Origin: Duganella sp. Root336D2
Lineage (GTDB): Bacteria > Pseudomonadota > Gammaproteobacteria > Burkholderiales > Burkholderiaceae_D
Direction of reading: 5' to 3'
Assembly (NCBI RefSeq): GCF_001425005.1
Contig: NZ_LMDB01000033.1
Span: forward strand, 187,238 to 251,237
DNA length: 64,000 nt
The stretch's first letter is position 1, and each line of letters begins with the position of its first letter. The notes below the pieces were generated by a model, which saw nothing but the letters and a program-made list of their open reading frames with translations, made no database searches and was not told the origin of the DNA. A program made the position numbers and the translations under genes. Shown piece by piece: positions 25,809 to 34,351 of this stretch.

Positions 25809-26933
25809 CTACAGGTGGATGCCGAACGAGGCAGCGTAGCGCTCGGGATCGCGGCCGTCCCAGGTGACGCCGTCCATCAGCACGGAACTGCGCAGGGCGC
25901 TGGCGGGGACGGCGGTCTCGGTGAGTTCGGCCGCCTCTTTATAAAGGGCGACCTGCTGCACCTTGAGCGCCACGCCGAGGTAATCGGGCGAAGCCTTGAG
26001 CAAGCCCCAGCGTTTTTGCTGGGTCATGAACCACATGCCGTCCGACAGGTAGGGGAAGTTGGCTGCGCCTTCCTGGTGGAAGCGCATGCTGTGTGCATCT
26101 TCCCAGCTGCGCCCCATGCCGTCTTCATAGTGGCCGAGGATGCGCTGCCAGATCACGTCCTTGCCGGTGTTGACGTATTGAACGGCGGAGATGATCTCGG
26201 CCATCGCCATGCGGTTGGCCGAGCTGGCATCAATCCAGCGGCTGGCCTCCAGCACGGCAGCGACCAGGGCGCGCGCGGTATTGGGATTGCGCCGCACGAA
26301 GTCGCCGGTAGTGGCCAGAACTTTTTCCGGATGGTCGGGCCAGATCTGCTGGCTGGTGGCGATGGTCACTCCCACGCCATCCATCACGGCGCGGTGGTTC
26401 CACGGCTCGCCGGCGCAAAAGCCGTCCATATGGCCGGCCGCCAGGTTGCTCGCCATTTGCGATGGCGGCACCGTGATCACGCGCGCTTCGCGCAGCGGAT
26501 GCACGCCGTGCGCCGCCAGCCAGTAATACAGCCACATGGCGTGGGTGCCGGTTGGGAAAGTCTGCGCCCAGCGCAGTTCGCGCTCATGCGATACGGCAGC
26601 TACGGCGGCGCCATCGCGCACGCCCTCTTCCACCAGGCGGCGCGACAGGGTGATGGCCTGGCCGTTGCGGTTCAAATTCATCAAGATCGCCATGTCGCGC
26701 CGCGCCGAACCCACGCCAAGATGGGTTGCATAGACAAGCCCATACAGCGCGTGGGCGGCATCGAGTTCACCGGTCAGCAGCTTGTCGCGCACGCCGGCCC
26801 ATGACGTCTCCTTGCTCAATACGATGCGGATGCCATGCTTGCGGTCCAGCCCGAGCACCGACGCCATCACCAGCGACGCGCAATCGGTCAGCGGGTTGAA
26901 GCCAATCCTGACGATGTCTTTTTCAATCTGCAT
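25809..26933 (-). CDS. nasS: Nitrate sensor NasS (CmpA/NrtA-like binding protein)
   Basis: A 374-residue homologue of the nitrate-binding proteins NrtA and CmpA, but without a signal peptide, so it stays in the cytoplasm. That is the mark of NasS, which holds NasT inactive until it binds nitrate or nitrite. Family features include IGFNPLTDCASLVMAS at the start, GELDAAHALYGLVYA, and GFCAGEPWNHRAV in the middle. The C terminus carries an FHQEGAANFPYLSDGMWFM motif of the nitrate family. It lies 36 bp after nasT on the same strand and ends just before the activator repeats and promoter of the nitrate operon it should control. Confidence 0.9.
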   Translation of the reverse strand: MQIEKDIVRIGFNPLTDCASLVMASVLGLDRKHGIRIVLSKETSWAGVRDKLLTGELDAAHALYGLVYATHLGVGSARRDMAILMNLNRNGQAITLSRRLVEEGVRDGAAVAAVSHERELRWAQTFPTGTHAMWLYYWLAAHGVHPLREARVITVPPSQMASNLAAGHMDGFCAGEPWNHRAVMDGVGVTIATSQQIWPDHPEKVLATTGDFVRRNPNTARALVAAVLEASRWIDASSANRMAMAEIISAVQYVNTGKDVIWQRILGHYEDGMGRSWEDAHSMRFHQEGAANFPYLSDGMWFMTQQKRWGLLKASPDYLGVALKVQQVALYKEAAELTETAVPASALRSSVLMDGVTWDGRDPERYAASFGIHL

Positions 26934-26969
26934 ACTTCACTCCTGCCGGTAACGCACCATGACGGTGCA

Positions 26970-27563
26970 TCAACCGAGCAAATCCTCCGCGTCCAGGATG
27001 CGCTGCGCCAATTCGGCCAGCTTCAGGTTCTTGTTCATGGCCATGCCGCGCAGCTTCTGGAAAGCCTGCTCTTCGGTCAGGCCCTGGCGCGCCATCAGGA
27101 TGCCTTTGGCGCGGTCCAGCAGCTTGCGCTCGGCCAGCTTGAGGCGGGTGCCTGCCAGCTCGTCCAGCAGCTTCTGTTCGCGCTTGAAGCGCACCAGCGC
27201 CACGTCCAGCACGGGCTTGATGCGTTCGGGCTGCAAACCCGCCACCACATAGGCGGAAACCCCCGCCGCCATTGCCGCTTCCATGGAATCGGCCTGGTCG
27301 TCTTCGGTGAACATGACGATGGGGCGGCGCTCGTCGCGGGTGGCAATGACGATATGTTCGAGCACGTCGCGCGCGTCCGATTCGGCGTCGACAATGATCA
27401 TGTCGGGCTGCAGGCGGGCGATGTGTTCGGGCAGGTGGAAGTCGGCCGGCAGCGAGGCGACCAGGTCGTATCCGGCCTCCGCCAGCCCGGAATGCAGGGC
27501 TTGTGCGCGTGCCTCACTTTCGTGCGGCGGGTGGATCAAAACGATGCGTAGATTGCGGCTCAT
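26970..27563 (-). CDS. nasT: ANTAR-domain response regulator NasT
   Basis: A 197-residue antitermination protein. Residues 1-120 form a receiver-like domain (LRIVLIHPPHESEARAQAL, MIIVDAES). Residues 130-190 form the ANTAR RNA-binding domain, with the typical LLDRAKGILMARQGLTEEQA and the helix LRGMAMNKNLKLAELAQRIL. In studied bacteria NasT released from NasS binds two hexaloop hairpins in the nas leader RNA and prevents the terminator from forming. Exactly that RNA arrangement is present before the transporter gene. nasT and nasS form one transcript. Confidence 0.93.
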   Translation of the reverse strand: MSRNLRIVLIHPPHESEARAQALHSGLAEAGYDLVASLPADFHLPEHIARLQPDMIIVDAESDARDVLEHIVIATRDERRPIVMFTEDDQADSMEAAMAAGVSAYVVAGLQPERIKPVLDVALVRFKREQKLLDELAGTRLKLAERKLLDRAKGILMARQGLTEEQAFQKLRGMAMNKNLKLAELAQRILDAEDLLG

Positions 27564-27593
27564 GCCTCCTATGTTGCAAGAACCGCGCCAGCT

Positions 27594-28148
27594 TCACGTC
27601 GGCAATACCGGCATCAGGCTATATTGATCCCAGAATAACAAGTCGCCCGGTAACCATACATGCTGGTACAGGTGCTGGGGGCGCGTGGCATGGGCCAGCA
27701 GTTCCTGCAGCAATTCCGCGCTTTCCGCAGCGCTGGCGCCGACCACGCGTGTGGTTGCGGGATCGGTCACCAGGATGGCGCGGCGTCCGGTTTCGGGATG
27801 CTGGCGAACCAGGGGCTGGGCGCCGCTGGTCCCTTCCTGTGCGGCGCGAGCATTGTGGACCAGGCGCCGCAAGCCGAGCGGCAAGGTGTCGTAAGCCATT
27901 TGCAGGTTGGCGAACAAAACCTCCTCGCCGCTGGACGCCAGGAATTGTGCAGCGAGCCGCTTGCCGGCCTCGCGCTGAAGTCGCGGGGCGATACGCTGCC
28001 CGCGAAAGACCAGCAGGTGGTGGTCGCGCAAGGCCGATTGCAGGCGGACGGTGTTATTGTCGTCCCGCTCATGCCCGAGGTTATAGCCGATGACTTCTGC
28101 GCCAAGCGGCGCGTCAAGGATGCGGATGTCGAAATGCTGCCAGTTCAT
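27594..28148 (-). CDS. Truncated TauD/TfdA-like protein lacking the iron-binding residues
   Basis: A 184-residue protein clearly related to alpha-ketoglutarate dioxygenases of the TauD/TfdA family (usually about 280-300 residues). It has LGAEVIGYNLG and LRDHHLLVFRGQ at the start, then jumps to GEEVLFANLQMAYDTLP, and has HPETGRRAILVTDPATTRVV and PGDLLFWDQYS at the end. The segment that normally holds the HxD iron ligands (about 50-60 residues) is missing. The frame stops at SLMPVLPT, just where the distal His would be. All three metal ligands are therefore absent. It cannot be a normal dioxygenase; it is either decaying or used for something else. Confidence 0.7.
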   Translation of the reverse strand: MNWQHFDIRILDAPLGAEVIGYNLGHERDDNNTVRLQSALRDHHLLVFRGQRIAPRLQREAGKRLAAQFLASSGEEVLFANLQMAYDTLPLGLRRLVHNARAAQEGTSGAQPLVRQHPETGRRAILVTDPATTRVVGASAAESAELLQELLAHATRPQHLYQHVWLPGDLLFWDQYSLMPVLPT

Positions 28149-28233
28149 CCGAGCAGTCTATGCGCCGCAGTTTGCGTTGGAAACGAATGGTTTTTGATAT
28201 TAATATGCGTTTTTCGCAAGGCACAGGATTAGC

Positions 28234-28845
28234 ATGAACACGACTACCTCCAGATTCCATCTCGCCCTGGCAGCCATGGTATTGGCCGTGCTGGCATGGT
28301 CCGGCATCGCACCCTATGACCGCACTACCTGGTGGATGGAGGTGGCCCCGGCGCTGATCGCCTTGCCGCTGATGGCCGCGACTTACCGCAGCTACCGCCT
28401 GACGGACCTGCTGTACGTGCTGATCGCGGTGCATTGCGTGATCCTGATGGTGGGCGGCGCTTACACCTACGCACGCGTGCCTTTCGGCTTCGACCTGCAG
28501 CACTGGTTCGGCCTGTCGCGCAACCCGTATGACAAGATCGGGCATTTTGCGCAGGGCTTCGTGCCGGTCATGGTGGCGCGCGAAATCCTGCTGCGCGGCC
28601 GCTACCTCCCGTCCGGCAAGATGCTGGCCTTTATCGTGCTTTCGATTGTGCTGGCAATCAGCGCGACCTACGAACTGATCGAATGGGGTGCGGCGGTGGC
28701 GCTGGGCCAGGGCGCCGACGAATTCCTCGGCACCCAGGGCGACCCGTGGGATACCCAGTCCGACATGTTCATGGCCCTGATCGGCGGCGTCGCTGCGCTG
28801 CTGACGCTGACCCGCCTGCACGACCGCCAGTTGGGCGCCCGCTAG
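28234..28845 (+). CDS. DUF2238 family inner membrane protein (YjdF-like)
   Basis: A 203-residue membrane protein with about five to six transmembrane segments. The loop motifs FDLQHWFGLSRNPYDKIGHF and YELIEWGAAVALGQGADEFL, and the stretch GTQGDPWDTQSDM, are characteristic of DUF2238 (E. coli YjdF). The conserved Asp, His and Glu residues suggest a metal site or enzymatic role in the membrane, but no function is established. It is followed by the AEC transporter gene after 1 nt, so they are probably co-transcribed. It is divergent from the TauD-like gene. Confidence 0.85.
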   Translation: MNTTTSRFHLALAAMVLAVLAWSGIAPYDRTTWWMEVAPALIALPLMAATYRSYRLTDLLYVLIAVHCVILMVGGAYTYARVPFGFDLQHWFGLSRNPYDKIGHFAQGFVPVMVAREILLRGRYLPSGKMLAFIVLSIVLAISATYELIEWGAAVALGQGADEFLGTQGDPWDTQSDMFMALIGGVAALLTLTRLHDRQLGAR

Positions 28846-28846
28846 G

Positions 28847-29752
28847 ATGCTTGCTTCGATCATCCCCGTTTTCCTGCTGATCATGCTGGGCGTGGCGATC
28901 CGCCAGTCGCGCTGGATGCCGGACGACTTTTTCCCGTCGGTAGAGAAGTTCTCGTACTTCATTGCCTTCCCTGCCCTGCTGTTCACCGGCATCGCGCGGC
29001 TCGACTTCCAGGGTCGCATGGTGGGTGAACTGGCGCTGGCGACGCTGCTGCCGACCTTCACCGTGGTCAGCCTGGCCCTGCTGGTGCTGCTGTTCTGGCG
29101 CGGGCTGCCCGACCCTAGCCGCTCCTCCGTGGTGCAGGGCGCCATGCGGCCGAACAGCTATTTCGGGATTGCTGTGTCGGCGCTGTTCTTCCAGCCGCAG
29201 GCGGCGGCGCTGGTGATGCTGGCGCTGGCCCTGTGCCTGCCGGTGGTGAACGTGGTATCGATCCTGGCCCTGTCGTGGTGGAGCGGCAGCAAGGCGAACC
29301 TGGGCACGGTGGCCAGGACGCTGGCGACCAATCCCATCATCCTGGCGACGCTGGCCGGCATGATTTTCAGCCTGGGCGGGCTGGCTTTGCCGGCGCCGCT
29401 GATGAACACCCTGGACATCATCGGCAAATCGGCGCTGGCCCTCGGCTTGATCAGCGTTGGCAGCGGCCTGGTGTTCTCGCTGGAAGGCTTGCGGCCGGCT
29501 GCGCTGGCCTTTACCTCGCTGCTCAAGCTGCTCGTGCTGCCGTTTGTGGCTTTCCACGTGTGCGCGATGTTCGGCGTGTCCGAGCCGGTGACGCTGGCCG
29601 CCTGCTTCTACTGCGCACTGCCGACGGCACCGAACGCCTACATCATGGCGCGCCAGCTCGGCGGCGACGCGCGCCTTATGGCGTCCCTGATTACGCTGCA
29701 AACGCTGCTGGCGGCAGTCACGATTCCGCTGAGCCGGATGCTCTCGTCCTAG
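28847..29752 (+). CDS. AEC family transporter (auxin efflux carrier-type)
   Basis: A 301-residue transporter with about ten membrane segments of the AEC/BASS-like fold: an N-terminal five-helix half (start IIPVFLLIMLGVAIRQ) and a C-terminal half after the central loop. It has the MRPNSYFGIA-type stretch in the first half and CALPTAPNAYIMARQLGGD in the last third, both typical of the family. Members export or import small organic acids such as malate or malonate in bacteria; the substrate here is unknown. It starts 1 nt after the DUF2238 gene and ends 1 nt before the convergent uracil-DNA glycosylase gene. Confidence 0.85.
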   Translation: MLASIIPVFLLIMLGVAIRQSRWMPDDFFPSVEKFSYFIAFPALLFTGIARLDFQGRMVGELALATLLPTFTVVSLALLVLLFWRGLPDPSRSSVVQGAMRPNSYFGIAVSALFFQPQAAALVMLALALCLPVVNVVSILALSWWSGSKANLGTVARTLATNPIILATLAGMIFSLGGLALPAPLMNTLDIIGKSALALGLISVGSGLVFSLEGLRPAALAFTSLLKLLVLPFVAFHVCAMFGVSEPVTLAACFYCALPTAPNAYIMARQLGGDARLMASLITLQTLLAAVTIPLSRMLSS

Positions 29753-29753
29753 G

Positions 29754-30344
29754 TCAGAGCAGGCGCTTTGCCTCAAGCAGCGCGTCAAGGATGGCCTGGC
29801 GGGCGGCGGCGCGCGCCTCGCTGCCCGGCACGCGCAGGGCGTAGGCGGGATGGTAGGTGGCGATGATCCAGCGGCCATCGCGTTCGACCGGCTGGCCCAT
29901 ATAGTCTTTCAGGGCTACGCTGCCGCTTTGCAGGACTGATTTCAGCGCGGTCGCGCCGAGGGCGACGATGACGTCGGGTGCCACGCTTTCCAACTCCGCT
30001 TCAAGCCAGTAATGGCAGGCTGCGACTTCCTTCTGCGCAGGCGTCTTGTGCATGCGGCGCTTGCCGCGCGGTTCCCATTTGAAGTGCTTCACCGCGTTGG
30101 TGATATAGACCTGGCGGCGGTCGATGCCGGCAGCTTCCAGCGCATCGTCGAGCAACTCGCCGGCGGGGCCGACAAAGGGCTTTCCGGCCAGGTCTTCCTG
30201 ATCGCCCGGCTGTTCACCGACCAGCATCAGCCTGGCATGGCGCGCGCCCTGCCCGCCGACAGGCTGCGTGGCATTGCGCCACAGATCGCAGCGGCGGCAC
30301 TCATCCAGTGTGGATGGCTGTTGCTCGTCAGGCTTGGCTTTCAT
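29754..30344 (-). CDS. UdgX-type uracil-DNA glycosylase
   Basis: A 196-residue member of the family 4 uracil-DNA glycosylase group. The Fe-S Cys pair is in LDECRRCDLW (residues 16 and 19). The catalytic loop is LVGEQPGDQEDLAGKPFVGP. The stretch RGKRRMHKTP is the loop that marks UdgX, in which the His forms a covalent bond with DNA at uracil sites instead of releasing freely. The uracil-binding ATYHPAYALR lies near the end. I start at the ATG at 30344, after the stop of the upstream gene; a longer start at 30383 would overlap that gene. The UdgX assignment rests on the RRxH loop. Confidence 0.8.
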   Translation of the reverse strand: MKAKPDEQQPSTLDECRRCDLWRNATQPVGGQGARHARLMLVGEQPGDQEDLAGKPFVGPAGELLDDALEAAGIDRRQVYITNAVKHFKWEPRGKRRMHKTPAQKEVAACHYWLEAELESVAPDVIVALGATALKSVLQSGSVALKDYMGQPVERDGRWIIATYHPAYALRVPGSEARAAARQAILDALLEAKRLL

Positions 30345-30363
30345 CAACCCATTGTACGAATCG

Positions 30364-31818
30364 TCAGGACAAACGGCGCACAATGTAATTGTCGATATCG
30401 AAGCGCCGCGTGATGTGGTGGTAGTGGAAAGTGAAGCCAGGCCATATCACCAGGTTGCGGCCACGAGAATCGAGGTACCAGCTCTTGCAGCCGGTGTGCC
30501 ATACGGTGCCCTTGAGCTTCTGTTGCAGCTTGCGGTTGTATGCGCCCTGAACTTCCGCTTGTACATCGACCGAGTGCAGGCCGTCGCGCAGCAGCCGGCA
30601 TACACCGTCCACAGCGTAGCGCACGCCTGATTCGATCATGTAGACCATCGAATTGTGGCCCAGCAGGGTGTTGGGTCCGGTGATCATGAAGAAGTTGGGG
30701 AAGCCGGCGACGGTGGCACCCTTGTATGCGCCTGCACCTTGTTCCAGCGCCTGGGCGAAACTGCATCCGCCACGGCCTCGCAATTCAATCGGACCGTAGG
30801 CGTGTTCAACGTCGAATCCGGTAGCGTAGATGATCACATCGACCGGGCGCTCCTCGCCGCTGCCGGTGACGATGCAGTGTTCGCGCACCTCGCGGATGCC
30901 CTCTTTGAGCACCGTGACGTTGGGCTGCGACAGCGCAGGGTAGTAATCGTTGGTCAGCAGCACGCGCTTGCAGCCGAGCGTATAGTCCGGCACCAGCTTG
31001 GTGCGCAGTTGCGGGTCGGTGACTTGCCGCTTCAGGTGGCGCATGGCTTGCCATTGCATGACTTTTGCCAGCACGGGCAGGAAGATGAACAGCACCACCC
31101 GCGATTCAAACTGCACGTAGTGCATGGCGCGGTACAGCAGTTGCAGCGGGCGCACGCGATCCAGCAGCCATTTCTCGACCCGCGTCACCGCCCGGTCCGG
31201 ACGCGGCAAGACCCAGTGCGCCGTGCGCTGGTAGTGGTCGAGCTGTTGCACCTGCGGCTGGATTTCCGGCACGAACTGCACGGCGCTGGCCCCGCTGCCG
31301 ATTACCGCCACACGCTTGCCGCGCAGGTCGACGCTGTGGTCCCACTGCGCAGAATGGAAGCTCTGGCCACGAAAGCGCTCTGCGCCGGGAAAACCCGGCA
31401 CGCTTGGCCGGCCCAGCAGGCCGATAGCGAAGATCACTGTGCGTGCCGTCATTTCGCCCTTGCTGGTGGCGAGAAGCCATCTGCCTGTCGCCTCGTCGAA
31501 CTGCGCTGAACGCAGCGCCGTGCCGAGACGAAGATGCCGCTCCAGGCCGGATTCGCGCACTACACGCTGGGTATATTCAAGCAGTTCGTCCTGGCGCGGG
31601 AACAGGCGGCTCCAGTGCGCGTTCTGCGCGAAAGAGAACGAATAAAGGTGGCTTGGAATATCGCAGGCTGCGCCGGGGTAGGTGTTGACGCGCCAGGTGC
31701 CGCCGAACACTTCATCCTTTTCCAGCATGACGAAATTATCGATGCCGGCCTCCTTCAGCTTGATTGCGCTGCATATGCCGCCAAAACCGCTGCCCACGAT
31801 CACCACGTCGTAATCCAT
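30364..31818 (-). CDS. Flavin-containing monooxygenase, Baeyer-Villiger type
   Basis: A 484-residue NADPH- and FAD-dependent monooxygenase. The first Rossmann motif is VVIVGSGFGGICSAIKL. The Baeyer-Villiger fingerprint is FRGQSFHSAQWD (FxGxxxHxxxWD) near residue 150, and the second Rossmann motif is VAVIGSGASAVQFVPEI. Such enzymes insert oxygen next to a ketone or oxidise heteroatoms. The substrate is unknown. It is divergent from an alpha/beta hydrolase gene that starts 67 bp away. Monooxygenase-hydrolase pairs often act together (ester formed, then cleaved), so this pair may do so. Confidence 0.83.
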   Translation of the reverse strand: MDYDVVIVGSGFGGICSAIKLKEAGIDNFVMLEKDEVFGGTWRVNTYPGAACDIPSHLYSFSFAQNAHWSRLFPRQDELLEYTQRVVRESGLERHLRLGTALRSAQFDEATGRWLLATSKGEMTARTVIFAIGLLGRPSVPGFPGAERFRGQSFHSAQWDHSVDLRGKRVAVIGSGASAVQFVPEIQPQVQQLDHYQRTAHWVLPRPDRAVTRVEKWLLDRVRPLQLLYRAMHYVQFESRVVLFIFLPVLAKVMQWQAMRHLKRQVTDPQLRTKLVPDYTLGCKRVLLTNDYYPALSQPNVTVLKEGIREVREHCIVTGSGEERPVDVIIYATGFDVEHAYGPIELRGRGGCSFAQALEQGAGAYKGATVAGFPNFFMITGPNTLLGHNSMVYMIESGVRYAVDGVCRLLRDGLHSVDVQAEVQGAYNRKLQQKLKGTVWHTGCKSWYLDSRGRNLVIWPGFTFHYHHITRRFDIDNYIVRRLS

Positions 31819-31885
31819 TGCCGCCCCCAGGATGGTTTGGCAGACTATAATTTTGCATTAATAACAAGTCAATATGGAGGCGGGG

Positions 31886-32788
31886 ATGTTCTTCCTTTAC
31901 GTGTTGGGCGGCGCGGCACTGGCGCTTGCGGCGGCGGATCGCCTATTGCCAGGCCCGGTGGCACGCGCCTCGCTGGCGCTGGAGCGCAAGCGTTCCGGAC
32001 TCACGCTACGGCATGGCTCCCTGCCCTACCTGGAAGGCGGTTCGGGCAGCGAAGTCCTGCTGCTGGTGCACGGCTTTGCCGGGGACAAGGACAACTTCAC
32101 CCGCATTGCACGCTTCCTGACGCCGCACTACCGCGTGATCATTCCCGACCTGCCGGGCTTCGGCGATGCAAGGCGCGATCCATCCGCCAGGCACGATATG
32201 GCGGCACAGGTCGAAAACCTGCGCGCCTTCATGGCGGAACTGGACGTGCAGCGCTTTCACATGGGCGGCAATTCGATGGGCGGCTTCATCGCCGCCGAAT
32301 ATGCGGCGCGCTATCCTGAACAGGTGGCGAGCCTTTGGCTGCTGGCACCTGCAGGCACCGACGAGGCGCACGCATCGCAGGCAATCCAGCATTACCTGTC
32401 TGGCGGCGGCATGCCCCTGCTGGTGCGCGAGCCGCGCGACTTCGACACGATGATGGCGGCCTGCATGGTGAGGCCGCCATTCTTTCCCTATTCCTTGAAG
32501 CATGTGCTGGCGCGACGCGCGGTAGCGGATTATCCGCTGCATTGCTCAATCATGCGTGAATTGGTCGAATCTCCCAAACTGAACGGACCGATCAACACGC
32601 CCGCACTCATCGTATGGGGTACCGAAGACCGTATCCTCAGCCCCAAAGGCGCCGCTGCCAGCAAGGCATTGATACCGAATGCGCGCTCGGTCATGATGGA
32701 GGGTATCGGCCACTTGCCAATGCTGGAAGCCACGCGCAACACCACACGCGACTTTCTGGAATTCCAGCGCTCCCTTAGATCAGGCTAA
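31886..32788 (+). CDS. Alpha/beta hydrolase (lipase/esterase-like)
   Basis: A 300-residue alpha/beta hydrolase with an N-terminal hydrophobic helix (FFLYVLGGAALALAAADRLL) that probably anchors it to the inner membrane. The oxyanion region is LLLVHGFAGDKDNF. The nucleophile elbow is GGNSMGGF, the acid is in IVWGTEDRILS, and the His is in EGIGHLPMLE. The start at 31886 is favoured because GGAGG lies 6 nt upstream; an ATG four codons earlier overlaps that site. It is divergent from the Baeyer-Villiger-like monooxygenase, and an ester product would be a logical shared intermediate. The true substrate is unknown. Confidence 0.82.
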   Translation: MFFLYVLGGAALALAAADRLLPGPVARASLALERKRSGLTLRHGSLPYLEGGSGSEVLLLVHGFAGDKDNFTRIARFLTPHYRVIIPDLPGFGDARRDPSARHDMAAQVENLRAFMAELDVQRFHMGGNSMGGFIAAEYAARYPEQVASLWLLAPAGTDEAHASQAIQHYLSGGGMPLLVREPRDFDTMMAACMVRPPFFPYSLKHVLARRAVADYPLHCSIMRELVESPKLNGPINTPALIVWGTEDRILSPKGAAASKALIPNARSVMMEGIGHLPMLEATRNTTRDFLEFQRSLRSG

Positions 32789-32866
32789 ACAGCTGGCCTG
32801 CGCGAGCCATTGTTGTACCCGTGCCCAGCCGGGATCTTCAGGGTTAATTAATTCGTGGAGTTGCAT
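32780..32866 (-). pseudogene. 5' remnant of a DUF2625-type gene
   Basis: A 28-codon frame reads MQLHELINPEDPGWARV and then QQWLAQASCLA before a stop. The start strongly recalls the conserved N terminus of DUF2625 proteins (ELIN..DPAW). Intact members are about 200 residues, so only the first part remains. It overlaps the end of the convergent hydrolase gene by 9 nt and lies just downstream of the TPR gene on the same strand. The match is short, so this is tentative. Confidence 0.35.
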
Positions 32867-32879
32867 CGATTCGACGGTG

Positions 32880-33659
32880 TCAAGCAGGGCGGCCGGTCAG
32901 GGCAAAAGCGCGGGTTCGCTTGAGGAATTCGTTGAACCGGGAGGCGTGTTCGGGGAAGCGCTCCTGGCCTTCGATGAAGATGGCCTCGGCCTCGTCGAGG
33001 TGACCCAGCTTGAGCAGGCATTCGCCTTTGGAGAAAAAGGCCGGCATGCCATCGGGGTTGAGGTAGAGGGACTCGTCCAGGTCGCGCAGCGCCTTTTCAT
33101 GCAGGCCCAGTTCCATGAAGGCGAAGGCGCGCTTGTCCAGCGCATCGGTGTAGGCGGGATAGAGTTCGATGGCCTTGCCATACTCGTTGATGGCGTCGAT
33201 GCGGCGGCCTTCGGCGGCATGCAAGCCCGCGCGCTCGAAATGCCCGGAGGCGCTGCGCATGATGGTGCCAGCATCCTGCCCCGTCAGGCGGACATAGAGA
33301 TCGAAGTCCATGTACTTCAAGCCTTGCAGCTCGCGCGCAGTGGCAGGCTGGTTGCCGGCCAGTTCCCAACCCTCGGCCAGCGATGCTGCAGCACGCGGTG
33401 AGTGGGCCATGCGAACGGTCGCCTGTGCCAGCGATTCCGGCGCAGGCTTGGCGGCGCAAGCGTCATAGGTAATGCAATGCGCGGTGGCGCCATCGACAGC
33501 AAACACTTTAAGCGCGTTCCAGCCCTGGCCATCCGGCAGCGGCTGGACGAGCACGTCCCCCGCCCTCACGACGAGTTGCTGGCTTGGCTGGAAATTTCCC
33601 GCCGCCCTGGCGCGCGGGGCGCCGAGGGCAGCGAAGAAGGAAGTGATGGTTTTAAGCAT
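32880..33659 (-). CDS. Tetratricopeptide-repeat protein
   Basis: A 259-residue protein. The first 100 residues form a domain of unknown type (QQLVVRAGDVLVQPLPDGQGW). From about residue 135 to 250 there are roughly three TPR units with the A-x-x-x-Y-G and F-x-K-x-x-C-L-L-K-L-G patterns, for example HAAEGRRIDAINEYGKAIEL and PAFFSKGECLLKLGHLDEAE. TPRs mediate protein-protein contacts; no partner is indicated. There is no clear signal peptide, although the first 20 residues (ITSFFAALGAPRARAAG) are weakly hydrophobic and could be one. It is 31 bp upstream of the carbonic anhydrase stop on the same strand. Confidence 0.65.
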   Translation of the reverse strand: MLKTITSFFAALGAPRARAAGNFQPSQQLVVRAGDVLVQPLPDGQGWNALKVFAVDGATAHCITYDACAAKPAPESLAQATVRMAHSPRAAASLAEGWELAGNQPATARELQGLKYMDFDLYVRLTGQDAGTIMRSASGHFERAGLHAAEGRRIDAINEYGKAIELYPAYTDALDKRAFAFMELGLHEKALRDLDESLYLNPDGMPAFFSKGECLLKLGHLDEAEAIFIEGQERFPEHASRFNEFLKRTRAFALTGRPA

Positions 33660-33690
33660 GCACAGGAGTGTACATGCTTTTTTGGCAGGA

Positions 33691-34347
33691 TTACTGCTGG
33701 GCGTAGGCCGCCAGGCGGGCGTCGGTACAGGGCTGCAGGTCGGCCGGGGAGCTGATGTTCATGCCCAGGTCGTTCAGCAGGCCGTCCTTCAGGCCGTAGA
33801 CGAAACCGTGCACGGTCAGTTCCTGGCCGCGCTCCCACGCGTCCTGCACGATGGTGGTCGAGCAGACGTTGGTCACCTGCTCCACCACATTCAGCTCGCA
33901 CAGGCGCTCGCTCTGCTTGCCGACATCGGCCAGCGCGGCGCCGAGGTAGCGCTCGTGCTTCTGCGCGACGTCCTGCACATGGCGCAGCCAGTTGTCGACC
34001 AGGCCGACGCGGCCGCCGGTCAGTGCGGTGTGCACGCCCTTGCAGCCGTAGTGGCCCACGATGATGACGTGCTTCACCTTCAGCACTTCGATGGCGAACT
34101 GCAGCACCGACAGGGAATTCAAATCCGAATGGACCACCACGTTGGCGATATTACGGTGCACGAACACTTTGCCAGGCGGCAGGCCAAGCAGTTCGTTTGC
34201 CGGTACGCGCGAATCGGAGCAGCCGATCCACAGGTATTCCGGCGCCACCATCGACAGGTCGCGGAAGTAGTCAGGGTCTTGGGTGACCTTTTTCTCCGCC
34301 CATTGGCGGTTGTTTTCCAGCAGGTGCTTCAGTACGTCGTCGCTCAT
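33691..34347 (-). CDS. can: Beta-class carbonic anhydrase
   Basis: Interconverts CO2 and bicarbonate in the cytoplasm. The 218-residue protein has the zinc ligands Cys43, His99 and Cys102 (WIGCSDSRVPANELLGL and IVGHYGCKGV) with the Asp45-Arg47 dyad of the beta class. It matches E. coli Can in length. I start at the ATG at 34347; the frame extends upstream only as a shadow of dnaJ. It lies 4 bp downstream of the dnaJ stop on the same strand, so heat-shock transcripts could read into it. The terminator-like hairpin between dnaK and dnaJ suggests some separation. Confidence 0.92.
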   Translation of the reverse strand: MSDDVLKHLLENNRQWAEKKVTQDPDYFRDLSMVAPEYLWIGCSDSRVPANELLGLPPGKVFVHRNIANVVVHSDLNSLSVLQFAIEVLKVKHVIIVGHYGCKGVHTALTGGRVGLVDNWLRHVQDVAQKHERYLGAALADVGKQSERLCELNVVEQVTNVCSTTIVQDAWERGQELTVHGFVYGLKDGLLNDLGMNISSPADLQPCTDARLAAYAQQ

Positions 34348-34351
34348 ATAC

